A DNA stretch of 7,621 bases. It comes from Bacillota bacterium. Lineage in GTDB: Bacteria > Bacillota > Clostridia > Lachnospirales > Lachnospiraceae. Positions 1 through 6,938 of the stretch are shown here, one piece after another; the stretch's first letter is position 1, and each line of letters opens with the position of its first letter. The notes below the pieces were generated by a model that made no database searches, was not told the origin of the DNA, and was given only the letters and a program-made list of their open reading frames with translations. The translations under genes and the position numbers were made by a program. The DNA lies in NCBI GenBank assembly GCA_023460575.1, contig JAEWPQ010000276.1, positions 1 to 7,621 on the forward strand, written 5' to 3'.

Positions 1-99
1 TTAAAGCATTGTGACCAGCTTATTACATCGGTGGTTCCAATTGGAGACGGAATTACTGTCAGCATTTTAAAAGAGAAGTACGAGAGAGGAGTTTCATGA
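1..99 (+). CDS. trmR: O-methyltransferase, TrmR-like (3' end only)
   Basis: This is the C-terminal 32 codons of a gene that begins before the window; the stop is TGA at 97-99. The peptide contains VVPIGDGITVSIL, which matches the closing beta-strand region of class I SAM-dependent O-methyltransferases of family 3 (YrrM/TrmR group), where a PIGDG motif followed by a hydrophobic strand ends the protein. In Bacillus subtilis TrmR methylates 5-hydroxyuridine at tRNA position 34 to give 5-methoxyuridine. The stop overlaps the start of the next gene in an ATGA arrangement, so the two are translationally coupled. That neighbour is a TrhP-type U32 protein, which makes the hydroxyuridine substrate, and this strengthens the TrmR assignment over other family 3 methyltransferases. 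Only a short tail is visible, so catalytic and SAM-binding residues cannot be checked. Confidence 0.72.
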   Translation, partial: LKHCDQLITSVVPIGDGITVSILKEKYERGVS

Positions 100-1325
100 G
101 AAAGACCGAACTTTTGATTCCGGCAGGCAGCCTGGAAGTGTTAAAAACCGCAGTGATTTACGGTGCAGATGCTGTCTATATCGGAGGAGAAGCCTTTGGA
201 CTGCGTGCCAAGGCAAAAAACTTCACAAATGACGATATACGGGAAGGAATTGCCTTTGCCCACGACCGCGGGGTAAAAGTCTATATCACAGCCAATATTC
301 TGGCACACAACGAAGATCTTTCCGGAGTAGAGGAATATTTTAACGAATTAAAGGAAATCAGACCGGACGCGGTGATTATTTCCGATCCGGGTGTATTCGC
401 CATTGCAAAAAGGGTGATTCCTGATATGGAACTTCACATCAGCACTCAGGCGAACAACACAAACTACGGAACCTATCTGTTCTGGCACCAGCTGGGAGCC
501 AAACGTGTGGTATCAGCCAGGGAACTTTCCCTTGCCGAGATTAAGGAAATCAGGGGTAAGATCCCTGAGGATTTGGAAATTGAAAGCTTTATACACGGAG
601 CCATGTGCATGTCCTATTCCGGCCGCTGCTTACTGAGCAATTTTATGACGGGCAGAGATGCAAACCAGGGCGCCTGCACCCATCCCTGCAGATGGAAATA
701 CTCCCTTGTAGAAGAAAAACGTCCGGGTGAGTATATGCCGGTTTATGAAAATGAGCGGGGGACGTACATCTTTAATTCCAAGGATTTGTGCATGATTGAG
801 CATATTCCGGAGATGATGGATGCGGGGATCGACAGCTTTAAGATCGAAGGACGTATGAAAACGGCTCTTTATGTGGCGACGGTGGCGAGAACCTACCGGA
901 AAGCCATTGATGATTATAACAAAGATCCTGAGCTTTATAAAGCAAATATGGACTGGTACCGGTCTGAAATCGGAAAATGTACCTACAGGGAGTTTACTAC
1001 CGGATTTTATTTTGGAAAGCCTGATGAGACGACTCAGATCTACGACAACAATACCTATGTAAAAAATTACACCTATTTGGGAACGGCCCTGGCTGTTGAT
1101 GAGAGAGGGTATGCAAGAATTGAGCAGAAGAACAAATTCACGGTGGGAGAGACCATTGAGGTCATGAAGCCTGACGGAAGTAATCTGGAAGTAAAAGTCA
1201 AAGGTATATGGAATGAAGATGGGGAAGCACAGGAAAGTGCACCTCACTCCAGACAGATCCTTTTTGTCCATCTTGATGCTAAGGTGGAACCATACGACAT
1301 TCTGCGCAGAAGTGAAATAGAATAG
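96..1325 (+). CDS. trhP: U32-family protein, probable tRNA uridine-34 hydroxylase TrhP
   Basis: A complete 409-residue protein of the U32 family. The ATG at 96 has AGGAG at 87-91 and overlaps the preceding stop (ATGA). The N-terminus (KTELLIPAGSLEVLKTAV, then GADAVYIGG at about 23-31) is the typical first strand-helix unit of the U32 barrel. The family signature lies at about 163-200: ESFIHGAMCMSYSGRC, then GACTHPCRW. Cysteines C171, C178, C194 or C198, and C232 (in NSKDLCMIEHIP) have nearly the spacing of the [4Fe-4S] ligands known in UbiU, so I infer an iron-sulfur cluster. FKIEGRMK follows at 248-255, and the C-terminal 80 residues look like the small beta-barrel domain of the family. U32 proteins are often labelled collagenase-like peptidases, but TrhP (YrrN/YrrO, YegQ) performs prephenate-dependent hydroxylation of tRNA uridine 34. 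The TrmR-like neighbour favours that role. Cytosolic; no signal peptide. Confidence 0.88.
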   Translation: MRKTELLIPAGSLEVLKTAVIYGADAVYIGGEAFGLRAKAKNFTNDDIREGIAFAHDRGVKVYITANILAHNEDLSGVEEYFNELKEIRPDAVIISDPGVFAIAKRVIPDMELHISTQANNTNYGTYLFWHQLGAKRVVSARELSLAEIKEIRGKIPEDLEIESFIHGAMCMSYSGRCLLSNFMTGRDANQGACTHPCRWKYSLVEEKRPGEYMPVYENERGTYIFNSKDLCMIEHIPEMMDAGIDSFKIEGRMKTALYVATVARTYRKAIDDYNKDPELYKANMDWYRSEIGKCTYREFTTGFYFGKPDETTQIYDNNTYVKNYTYLGTALAVDERGYARIEQKNKFTVGETIEVMKPDGSNLEVKVKGIWNEDGEAQESAPHSRQILFVHLDAKVEPYDILRRSEIE

Positions 1326-1345
1326 ATTGATTGTGAGATTTTGAG

Positions 1346-1392
1346 CACTGTCCGGCATGGCAGGTTAAGCAGCCGGATGGTGTTTTTCTTTT
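1346..1392 (+). terminator. Rho-independent terminator after trhP
   Basis: Left arm CACTGTCCGGC (1346-1356) pairs with right arm GCCGGATGGTG (1372-1382) over 11 base pairs including two G-T wobbles. The loop is 15 bases. The run TTTTTCTTTT (1383-1392) follows directly. It lies 20 bases after the trhP stop codon and separates the tRNA-modification operon from the next transcription unit. Confidence 0.85.
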
Positions 1393-1412
1393 CCGGCTAA
1401 ATCTGGTGGTTG

Positions 1413-1441
1413 TTGTAGAAACTGCCATATTGTGGTATGCT
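1413..1441 (+). promoter_or_regulatory. Sigma-A-type promoter of the ydcF-M16C-era-recO unit
   Basis: A -35 box TTGTAG (1413-1418) and a -10 box TATGCT (1436-1441) are separated by 17 bases, with TGG (1433-1435) forming an extended -10. Transcription would start near 1448, giving a leader of about 50 bases ahead of the ATG at 1498. The position just downstream of a terminator and upstream of a gene with a strong ribosome binding site supports it. TATAAA at 1441-1446 is a less likely -10 because its spacer would be 22 bases. No operator or riboswitch fold is evident in the leader. Confidence 0.65.
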
Positions 1442-1497
1442 ATAAAATGGACATATAGAAACGCAAATTTAGAAGTTAGCAGAGCGGAGGCTTACTT

Positions 1498-2322
1498 ATG
1501 ATATGGATTTTGTGGCTCACAGCTGTTTTATGTGTGGTTTATTATATTATCATTGCGGTTTATTCAGGCTTAGCCACTTCTTTTTCCCTGATCTGGCTGT
1601 TTATTGCAGCCTTATGCATGATTTTGACAGGTGGTTGGGAAGTCTATATAAAGCATAAGGATAAAGTTCCTTTGTGGGTTCCGGTTTCCGTTGTAACCAT
1701 GTGCTGCACCGGAATTCTGGTATTTGCAGTGGTTGAGATCCTGGTATTTACAGGAGTGGCCGCCCGTGACACCTCGAATCTGGACTATGTGATTGTTCTT
1801 GGGGCGAAAGTAAAGGAAACAGGGATCACAAAATCCTTAAAAAAACGCCTGGATAAGGCAGTGGAATATGTAGATAAAAATCCGGGAACGATTCTTATTT
1901 TATCCGGTGCAAAAGGGGAAGATGAGCCGGTTGCAGAGGCCGAGGCCATGAGGGATTATCTGGTTTATAACGGCGTGAGGGAAGAACAGCTTATTTTAGA
2001 GACACGTTCCCACAGTACAGTTGAGAATATTGCATACAGCCGTGTAGCCATTGAAGAGGACCAGGCAAAGAAAAAAGCCCACAGGCTGAACAGTCCGGGA
2101 ATTGTGGTTCCGGGGTCATTTGAAGAGGTTCCGGATAAACCTATTAGAGTTGGGGTACTGACCAGTGATTTTCATGTGTTCCGTGCACAGCAGATCGCTA
2201 AAAAATGGGGAATTCCTGATATTTACGGAATATCCTGCGGGTCAGATCCCGTTCTTTTTATACATTTTTGCGTCAGGGAATGCGCGGCTATATTAAAAGA
2301 CAAATTAGTGGGCAATATGTAA
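1498..2322 (+). CDS. YdcF/DUF218 family membrane-anchored protein
   Basis: A 274-residue protein. The ATG at 1498 has GGAGG at 1486-1490, seven bases upstream. The first 90 residues hold about three hydrophobic stretches (about 1-23, 27-45 and 59-87), so the protein is membrane anchored. The DUF218 domain follows: LDYVIVLGAKV (95-105), the S-x-x-L-x-x-R-L-x-x-A helix (113-121), ILILSGAKGEDE (132-143), EAEAMRDYLVYNGV (147-160), LETRSHSTVENIAYS (167-181), and GVLTSDFHVFRAQQIA (219-234). These are the conserved glycine, serine, glutamate and histidine positions of the fold. A lysine-rich segment with a hydrophobic turn (about 187-216) is inserted before the last conserved strand. Family members SanA and ElyC are linked to cell-envelope integrity and YdcF binds SAM, but no reaction is established, so the function here is unknown. 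First gene of the unit; the next starts 34 bases later. Confidence 0.87.
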   Translation: MIWILWLTAVLCVVYYIIIAVYSGLATSFSLIWLFIAALCMILTGGWEVYIKHKDKVPLWVPVSVVTMCCTGILVFAVVEILVFTGVAARDTSNLDYVIVLGAKVKETGITKSLKKRLDKAVEYVDKNPGTILILSGAKGEDEPVAEAEAMRDYLVYNGVREEQLILETRSHSTVENIAYSRVAIEEDQAKKKAHRLNSPGIVVPGSFEEVPDKPIRVGVLTSDFHVFRAQQIAKKWGIPDIYGISCGSDPVLFIHFCVRECAAILKDKLVGNM

Positions 2323-2356
2323 TTAATAGAGAATTTGCAGGAGGAAGAAATAATAT

Positions 2357-5281
2357 ATGAATCAATTAAAAAAACTTGCAGCCTATGAGGTTGTGGAGGA
2401 AAAAGAAATTGTGGAGTTAAACGCGACCGGATGCGTACTTCATCATAAAAAAAGCGGAGCCAGAATTTTCATCATACCGTGTGACGACGAGAACAAGGTA
2501 TTTAACATTGGATTTAAGACTCCTCCCAGGGACAGCACAGGAGTGGCACATATTCTGGAGCACAGCGTTTTATGCGGCTCCGATCAGTTCCCTGTTAAGG
2601 ACCCCTTTGTAGAGTTGGTCAAAGGCTCTCTTAACACATTCTTAAATGCCATGACTTATCCGGATAAAACCGTATACCCGGTTGCAAGCTGCAATGAAAA
2701 GGATTTCCATAATCTGATGAATGTATATATGGATGCGGTACTTCATCCAAACATTTATAAAGAAGAGAAAATCTTTATGCAGGAAGGCTGGCATTATGAG
2801 CTGGAAGATAAAGACGCCGATTTAATCTATAACGGAGTGGTTTACAATGAAATGAAGGGCGCTTTTTCCTCTCCGGAAGAGGTTCTTGACCGTTTTACCA
2901 GAAAGGTGCTTTTCCCGGATAACTGCTATGGCCAGGAATCAGGGGGAGATCCAGCCTTTATCCCTGATTTAACCTATGAGGATTTTTTAAATTTCCACAG
3001 AAAGTATTATCACCCTTCTAACAGCTATATTTACCTTTACGGAGATATGGATATGGAGGAAAAGCTTATATGGCTTGATGAAACGTATTTAAGCCACTAT
3101 GACCAGACTGAGGTTGACTCCAGGATAGTGAGACAGAAACCGTTTGAGCATCCGTTGCAGGAAGAGACTTACTATTCCATAACGGAAGGAGAATCGGAAG
3201 AGAACGCCACTTATCTTTCCATTAATACTGTGGTAGGGACTGATCTGGATCCCAAACTGTATGTAGCATTCCAGATTCTTGAGTACACGCTTCTTGATGC
3301 GCCGGGCGCTCCATTAAAGCAGGCGCTTATTGATGCTGGAATCGGGCAGGATATCCTTGGGGGATATAACAGCGGCATTTTGCAGCCTTATTTTACTGTT
3401 ATTGCTAAAAATGCAAACAGAGAGCAGCTGGGAGAGTTTCTTGCAGTTGTCAAGGGTACCTTGAGAAAGCTCGCTGATGAAGGCATTAACAAAAAGAGCT
3501 TAAAGGCTGGTATGAATTATTACGAATTCCGTTATCGGGAAGCAGATTACGGTTCCGCGCCAAAAGGACTGATGTATGGTCTTCAGTGTATGGACAGCTG
3601 GCTTTACGACGGTGATCCCATGATGCACTTACAGTACCAGGCGACCTTTGATTATTTAAAAAAGGTTGTGGATGACGGCTATTTTGAACAGCTGATCAGA
3701 GAGTATTTGCTGGATAATCCGTTTGAAGCAGTGCTGACTGTCAGCCCGAAAAAGAACTTAACAGCAGAGGAAGATGCAAAGACAGCCAGAAAGCTTGCAG
3801 CATATAAGGCATCTCTTTCTGAAGAGGAGATCTGCCGTTTTATTGACCAGACAAAAGCATTAAGAGAATATCAGGAAAACCCGTCTCCACAGGAAGATTT
3901 AGAAAAGATCCCCATGCTTTCCAGAGAGGATATCAGCAGAGAACCGGAGCAGATTATCTGGGAAGAGAAGGAAGTCCGTGGAGTTAAGGTAATTCATCAT
4001 GAGATGTCCAGTTCCGGAATCGGCTACTTAAAAGTGCTGTTTGATACGTCGGTACTACCCATGGAGGACTTGCCTTATGTGGGATTTCTAAAATCTCTGC
4101 TTGGATATGTTAACACTGAAAACTACACTTATGGAGATTTAGCCAGTGAGATTCATTTAAACAGCGGCGGTGTCAGCTTCAGTGTCACCTCTTATCCTGA
4201 TTTAAAAAACAGAGGCCAGTTTAAAGGCTATTTTATGGCAAGTGCCAGAGTACTCTATGATAAGATTGATTTTGGATTTTCAATTTTAAATGAAATCCTG
4301 ACACGTTCTCTCTTAGATGATGAAAAGAGGGTGGGAGAAGTAATCAGCGAAACCAGATCCAGAGCAAGGATGAAACTGGAAGGAGCCTGCCATTCGGCAG
4401 CAGTGGCAAGAGCTACATCCTATTTTTCTCCTGCAGCCTATTTTAATGACATGACAGGCGGAGTCGGTTATTATGAATTTTTAGAAAAGCTGGATAAAGA
4501 GTACCCGGCTGATAAGAAAACGTTTATTGCAAGATTTCAGTCTGTGGTGAAAAAACTCTTTACAACAGGCAATATGCTGGTAAGCTATACGGCAGATGAA
4601 AAAGGCTATGCTCTTCTTCCCGATGCGATGAAAAAGCTGACGGATGGACTGCCTGAAGGGGAGAAAAAACGGTATTCTTTCATTTATCCGTCAGGTAACA
4701 GAAACGAAGGCTTTACAACCGCTTCTCAGGTTAACTATGTGGCAAGGTGCGGAACCTTTGCAGGTACAGGACTGGAGTACACCGGAGTATTAAAGATACT
4801 AAAAGTCATTTTAAGCTATGATTACCTTTGGATTAATTTGAGAGTCAAGGGTGGAGCGTATGGCTGTATGAGCGGATTCGGGCGTTCCGGCGAAGGGTAT
4901 TTTGCTTCCTACCGGGATCCTAATTTAAAAGAGACAAACCGTATCTATGAAGACGTTGTGGAATATCTTAAGAACTTCCAGGTGGAAGACCGGGATATGA
5001 CCAAATACGTAATCGGAACCATCAGTGACATGGACGTTCCTTATCCCCCGTCTACCAAAGGAAACCGTGGTCTGTCCGCCTATTTATCAGGTGTGAGCAA
5101 AGAGATGATGGAAAAAGAACGGGAAGAGGTATTAAACGCATCACAGGAAGACATCAGAAAGCTGGCGCCTATCGTAAAAGCGGTATTAAGCAGCGGCAGT
5201 CTCTGTGTCATTGGCAATGAAGAAAAAATCGCAGCGGAAAGTTCCATGTTTGAAGAGACAAAGAACTTATTCCATTCATAA
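2357..5281 (+). CDS. M16C zinc metallopeptidase (presequence-protease/insulinase-like)
   Basis: A complete 974-residue protein, the usual length of the PreP/Cym1/falcilysin branch of M16. The inverted zinc motif HILEH gives H65 and H69 as zinc ligands and E68 as the catalytic base. The distal ligand is E165 in GVVYNEMKG (160-168), as in PreP. The first M16 half spans roughly 1-450. A polar helical linker (about 470-525, ending near EKIPMLSREDI at 516-526) joins it to the M16C-associated region and the second, catalytically inactive half. RVKGGAY (829-835) carries the Arg and Tyr, R829 and Y835, that in PreP bind the substrate peptide from the second half. Both halves are intact, so it should form the closed clamshell that degrades unfolded peptides. 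No signal peptide or membrane segment is seen, so it is probably cytosolic. The ribosome binding site AGGAGG (2339-2344) lies 12 bases before the ATG, a slightly long spacing. The natural substrate is not evident. Confidence 0.93.
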   Translation: MNQLKKLAAYEVVEEKEIVELNATGCVLHHKKSGARIFIIPCDDENKVFNIGFKTPPRDSTGVAHILEHSVLCGSDQFPVKDPFVELVKGSLNTFLNAMTYPDKTVYPVASCNEKDFHNLMNVYMDAVLHPNIYKEEKIFMQEGWHYELEDKDADLIYNGVVYNEMKGAFSSPEEVLDRFTRKVLFPDNCYGQESGGDPAFIPDLTYEDFLNFHRKYYHPSNSYIYLYGDMDMEEKLIWLDETYLSHYDQTEVDSRIVRQKPFEHPLQEETYYSITEGESEENATYLSINTVVGTDLDPKLYVAFQILEYTLLDAPGAPLKQALIDAGIGQDILGGYNSGILQPYFTVIAKNANREQLGEFLAVVKGTLRKLADEGINKKSLKAGMNYYEFRYREADYGSAPKGLMYGLQCMDSWLYDGDPMMHLQYQATFDYLKKVVDDGYFEQLIREYLLDNPFEAVLTVSPKKNLTAEEDAKTARKLAAYKASLSEEEICRFIDQTKALREYQENPSPQEDLEKIPMLSREDISREPEQIIWEEKEVRGVKVIHHEMSSSGIGYLKVLFDTSVLPMEDLPYVGFLKSLLGYVNTENYTYGDLASEIHLNSGGVSFSVTSYPDLKNRGQFKGYFMASARVLYDKIDFGFSILNEILTRSLLDDEKRVGEVISETRSRARMKLEGACHSAAVARATSYFSPAAYFNDMTGGVGYYEFLEKLDKEYPADKKTFIARFQSVVKKLFTTGNMLVSYTADEKGYALLPDAMKKLTDGLPEGEKKRYSFIYPSGNRNEGFTTASQVNYVARCGTFAGTGLEYTGVLKILKVILSYDYLWINLRVKGGAYGCMSGFGRSGEGYFASYRDPNLKETNRIYEDVVEYLKNFQVEDRDMTKYVIGTISDMDVPYPPSTKGNRGLSAYLSGVSKEMMEKEREEVLNASQEDIRKLAPIVKAVLSSGSLCVIGNEEKIAAESSMFEETKNLFHS

Positions 5282-5298
5282 CACAAAGGAGAATCTAT

Positions 5299-6204
5299 AT
5301 GGATCATAATTATAAATCTGGCTTCGTTTCTTTAATCGGGCGCCCAAACGTGGGAAAATCCACCCTGATGAATCATTTAATCGGGCAGAAGATTGCCATT
5401 ACCTCTGACAAGCCCCAGACAACAAGAAACAAGATTCAAACCGTATATACGGATGACAGGGGGCAGATTATATTCCTTGATACTCCGGGTATCCACAAGG
5501 CAAAAAACAAGCTGGGAGAATATATGGTAAATGTGGCAGAGCACACGTTAAAGGAAGTGGACGTGCTGTTGTGGCTGGTGGAGCCCAGCACCTTTATCGG
5601 TGCCGGAGAGCAGCATATAGCAGAGCAGTTAAATCAGGTGAAAACACCGGTAATTCTGGTCATCAATAAGATTGATACGGTAAAAAACCAGGAAGAGATT
5701 CTCACGTTCATGAATGCCTATAAGGATATCTGTAAGTTTGCGGAAATCGTTCCGGTATCTGCCTTAAAGGATAAAAATACGGATTTAATGCTGGAGCTGA
5801 TTTATAAGTATCTACCGGAAGGCCCCCAGTATTACGATGAAGATACGGTAACAGACCAACCCATGCGCCAGATATCTGCAGAGCTGATCAGAGAAAAGGC
5901 GCTCCGGCTTTTAAACGATGAGATTCCTCACGGAATCGCCGTGACAGTGGAAAAGATGAAGGAACGGGATAACGGAATCATGGATATTGAAGCCAATATT
6001 ATCTGCGAGCGGGAATCCCACAAGGGAATCATCATCGGAAAAGGCGGATCAATGCTAAAAAAAATCGGAAGCGCGGCACGAAGGGAAATTGAAAATCAGC
6101 TGGAGATGAAGGTTAATTTACAGCTGTGGGTCAAGGTCCGCAAAGAGTGGCGTGACAGTGAACTGTATATGAAAAATTATGGGTATAGCCAGAAGGATAT
6201 TTAA
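5299..6204 (+). CDS. era: GTPase Era
   Basis: A 301-residue protein of normal Era length. It binds 16S rRNA near its 3' end and acts as a checkpoint in 30S subunit maturation, cycling with GTP. All GTPase motifs are present: G1 GRPNVGKST (14-22), G2 around QTTRN (40-44), G3 DTPG (61-64), G4 NKID (123-126) and G5 SAL (154-156). The C-terminal KH domain contains GIIIGKGG (243-250), whose GKGG loop contacts RNA, and the protein ends in the typical VKVRKEWRDSELYMKNYGY stretch (278-296). AAAGGAG (5285-5291) lies seven bases before the ATG. The gene follows the M16C peptidase by 17 bases and precedes recO by 15 bases. The era-recO pairing is common in Firmicutes, but the often adjacent ybeY and cdd genes are not next to it here. 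No key residue is missing. Confidence 0.98.
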   Translation: MDHNYKSGFVSLIGRPNVGKSTLMNHLIGQKIAITSDKPQTTRNKIQTVYTDDRGQIIFLDTPGIHKAKNKLGEYMVNVAEHTLKEVDVLLWLVEPSTFIGAGEQHIAEQLNQVKTPVILVINKIDTVKNQEEILTFMNAYKDICKFAEIVPVSALKDKNTDLMLELIYKYLPEGPQYYDEDTVTDQPMRQISAELIREKALRLLNDEIPHGIAVTVEKMKERDNGIMDIEANIICERESHKGIIIGKGGSMLKKIGSAARREIENQLEMKVNLQLWVKVRKEWRDSELYMKNYGYSQKDI

Positions 6205-6206
6205 AA

Positions 6207-6257
6207 ATGGTGGTTAACATTGAGGGAAACAGAGAAACTGACGGGGATGGTAATTAA
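6207..6257 (+). other. Possible 16-codon leader ORF overlapping the recO start
   Basis: An ATG at 6207, two bases after the era stop, opens a frame of 16 codons (MVVNIEGNRETDGDGN) ending at TAA 6255-6257. AGAAGGA at 6191-6197, inside the last era codons, is nine bases upstream and is a better-looking ribosome binding site than the TGGTGG in front of recO. The frame runs through the recO TTG start in a different phase. It could be chance, or it could influence recO translation. Nothing shows that it is translated. Confidence 0.15.
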
Positions 6258-6885
6258 GGTATCCCCGGTAGGAGAGATGGATAAGCGTCTTGTGATACTG
6301 ACCAGGGAAAGAGGGAAGATTACTGCATTTGCCAGAGGTGCAAGAAGGCCCGGCAATCCGTTCATGGCGGTGAGCAGGCCCTTTGTCTTCGGCCAGTTTT
6401 CCCTTTACGCCGGAAGGGATTCCTATACACTGCAGTCTGCGGAGATTTCCAATTACTTTGATGAACTGGCGGCAGATATGGAATGTACCTGTTATGGTTC
6501 CTATTTTCTGGAATTTGCTGATTATTATTCCAGGGAAAATATAGACGGGACCGGACTGTTAAAGCTTTTATACCAGTCAGTAAGGGCTCTTTTAAAGCCT
6601 GCTTTAGATAACCAGATGGTTTTACGGATTTTTGAACTGAAAGCCATGGTATTAAACGGGGAATATACCGAGAAACCGCCCCGGTCAGTCAGTGACTCCG
6701 CTAACTACGCCTGGGAGTATGTGATCGGATCCCCCATAGAGCATTTGTATACCTTTACCTTAACGGAACCGGTGCTTTTAGAGTTCTCCCGTTGTGTGGA
6801 AATCAATAAAAAGCGGTACGTAGACCGTGAGTTTCATTCTCTGGATATTTTGCAGACGATGATGGGGAGTAAAGTATTGAAATGA
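6220..6885 (+). CDS. recO: DNA repair protein RecO, lacking a zinc finger
   Basis: A 221-residue RecO, somewhat shorter than the usual 240-250. RecO loads RecA onto SSB-coated single-stranded DNA with RecR in the RecFOR gap-repair pathway and can anneal strands. The N-terminal OB fold shows TGMVIKVSPVGEMDKRLVIL (8-27), then GKITAFARGARRPGNPF (32-48), FGQFSLYAGRDSYTLQSAEI (57-76) and YF (79-80), all typical. The helical C-terminal domain includes LLKLLYQSVRALL (113-125) and FELKAMVLNGEY (138-149). Many RecO proteins place a CxxC zinc finger just after this; none is present, and the only cysteines are C89, C91 and C192. I chose the TTG at 6220 because the family N-terminus begins there: an in-frame stop lies at 6202-6204 with no ATG or GTG between, and the next ATG (6247) would remove the first strand. 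Its ribosome binding site is weak (TGGTGG, 6208-6213), suggesting low or era-coupled translation. Confidence 0.94.
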   Translation: MRETEKLTGMVIKVSPVGEMDKRLVILTRERGKITAFARGARRPGNPFMAVSRPFVFGQFSLYAGRDSYTLQSAEISNYFDELAADMECTCYGSYFLEFADYYSRENIDGTGLLKLLYQSVRALLKPALDNQMVLRIFELKAMVLNGEYTEKPPRSVSDSANYAWEYVIGSPIEHLYTFTLTEPVLLEFSRCVEINKKRYVDREFHSLDILQTMMGSKVLK

Positions 6886-6905
6886 CAGGCAGCATTTGGT
6901 ATAAT
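6877..6905 (+). promoter_or_regulatory. Strong sigma-A promoter inside the 3' end of recO
   Basis: The -35 box TTGAAA (6877-6882) differs from consensus at one base. The -10 box TATAAT (6900-6905) is perfect, the spacer is 17 bases, and TGG (6897-6899) makes an extended -10. The -35 box is exactly the last two sense codons of recO (Leu220-Lys221). Transcription would start near 6912, leaving about 27 bases of leader before the lipoprotein ATG at 6939. This is the best promoter in the window and should drive the lipoprotein gene and, through it, glyS. Confidence 0.85.
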
Positions 6906-6938
6906 GCTCTCATATGTGCCAATGCAGGAGGAATTTGG

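Noticed and set aside
96..1325. U32 protein as a secreted collagenase
   Set aside because: It has no signal peptide, the cysteines fit an iron-sulfur cluster, and the neighbour is a tRNA methyltransferase-like gene. The peptidase label for this family is historical.
630..1358. A 242-codon open frame on the minus strand opposite the U32 gene
   Set aside because: It lies opposite a clearly conserved gene and starts inside the terminator hairpin region. It has no convincing ribosome binding site and its translation has no recognisable domain.
1441..1446. TATAAA as the -10 box before ydcF
   Set aside because: The spacer to TTGTAG would be 22 bases. TATGCT at 1436-1441 has a 17-base spacer and a TG extension.
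6186..6222. Terminator or separate promoter between era and recO
   Set aside because: The 15-base gap has no hairpin with a T-run and no paired -35/-10 boxes, so read-through from era is the simplest view.
6882..6938. Upstream ATG for the lipoprotein, overlapping the recO stop as ATGA
   Set aside because: It adds 19 residues in front of a proper lipoprotein signal peptide and lies before the predicted transcription start. The ATG at 6939 has an ideal AGGAGG site.
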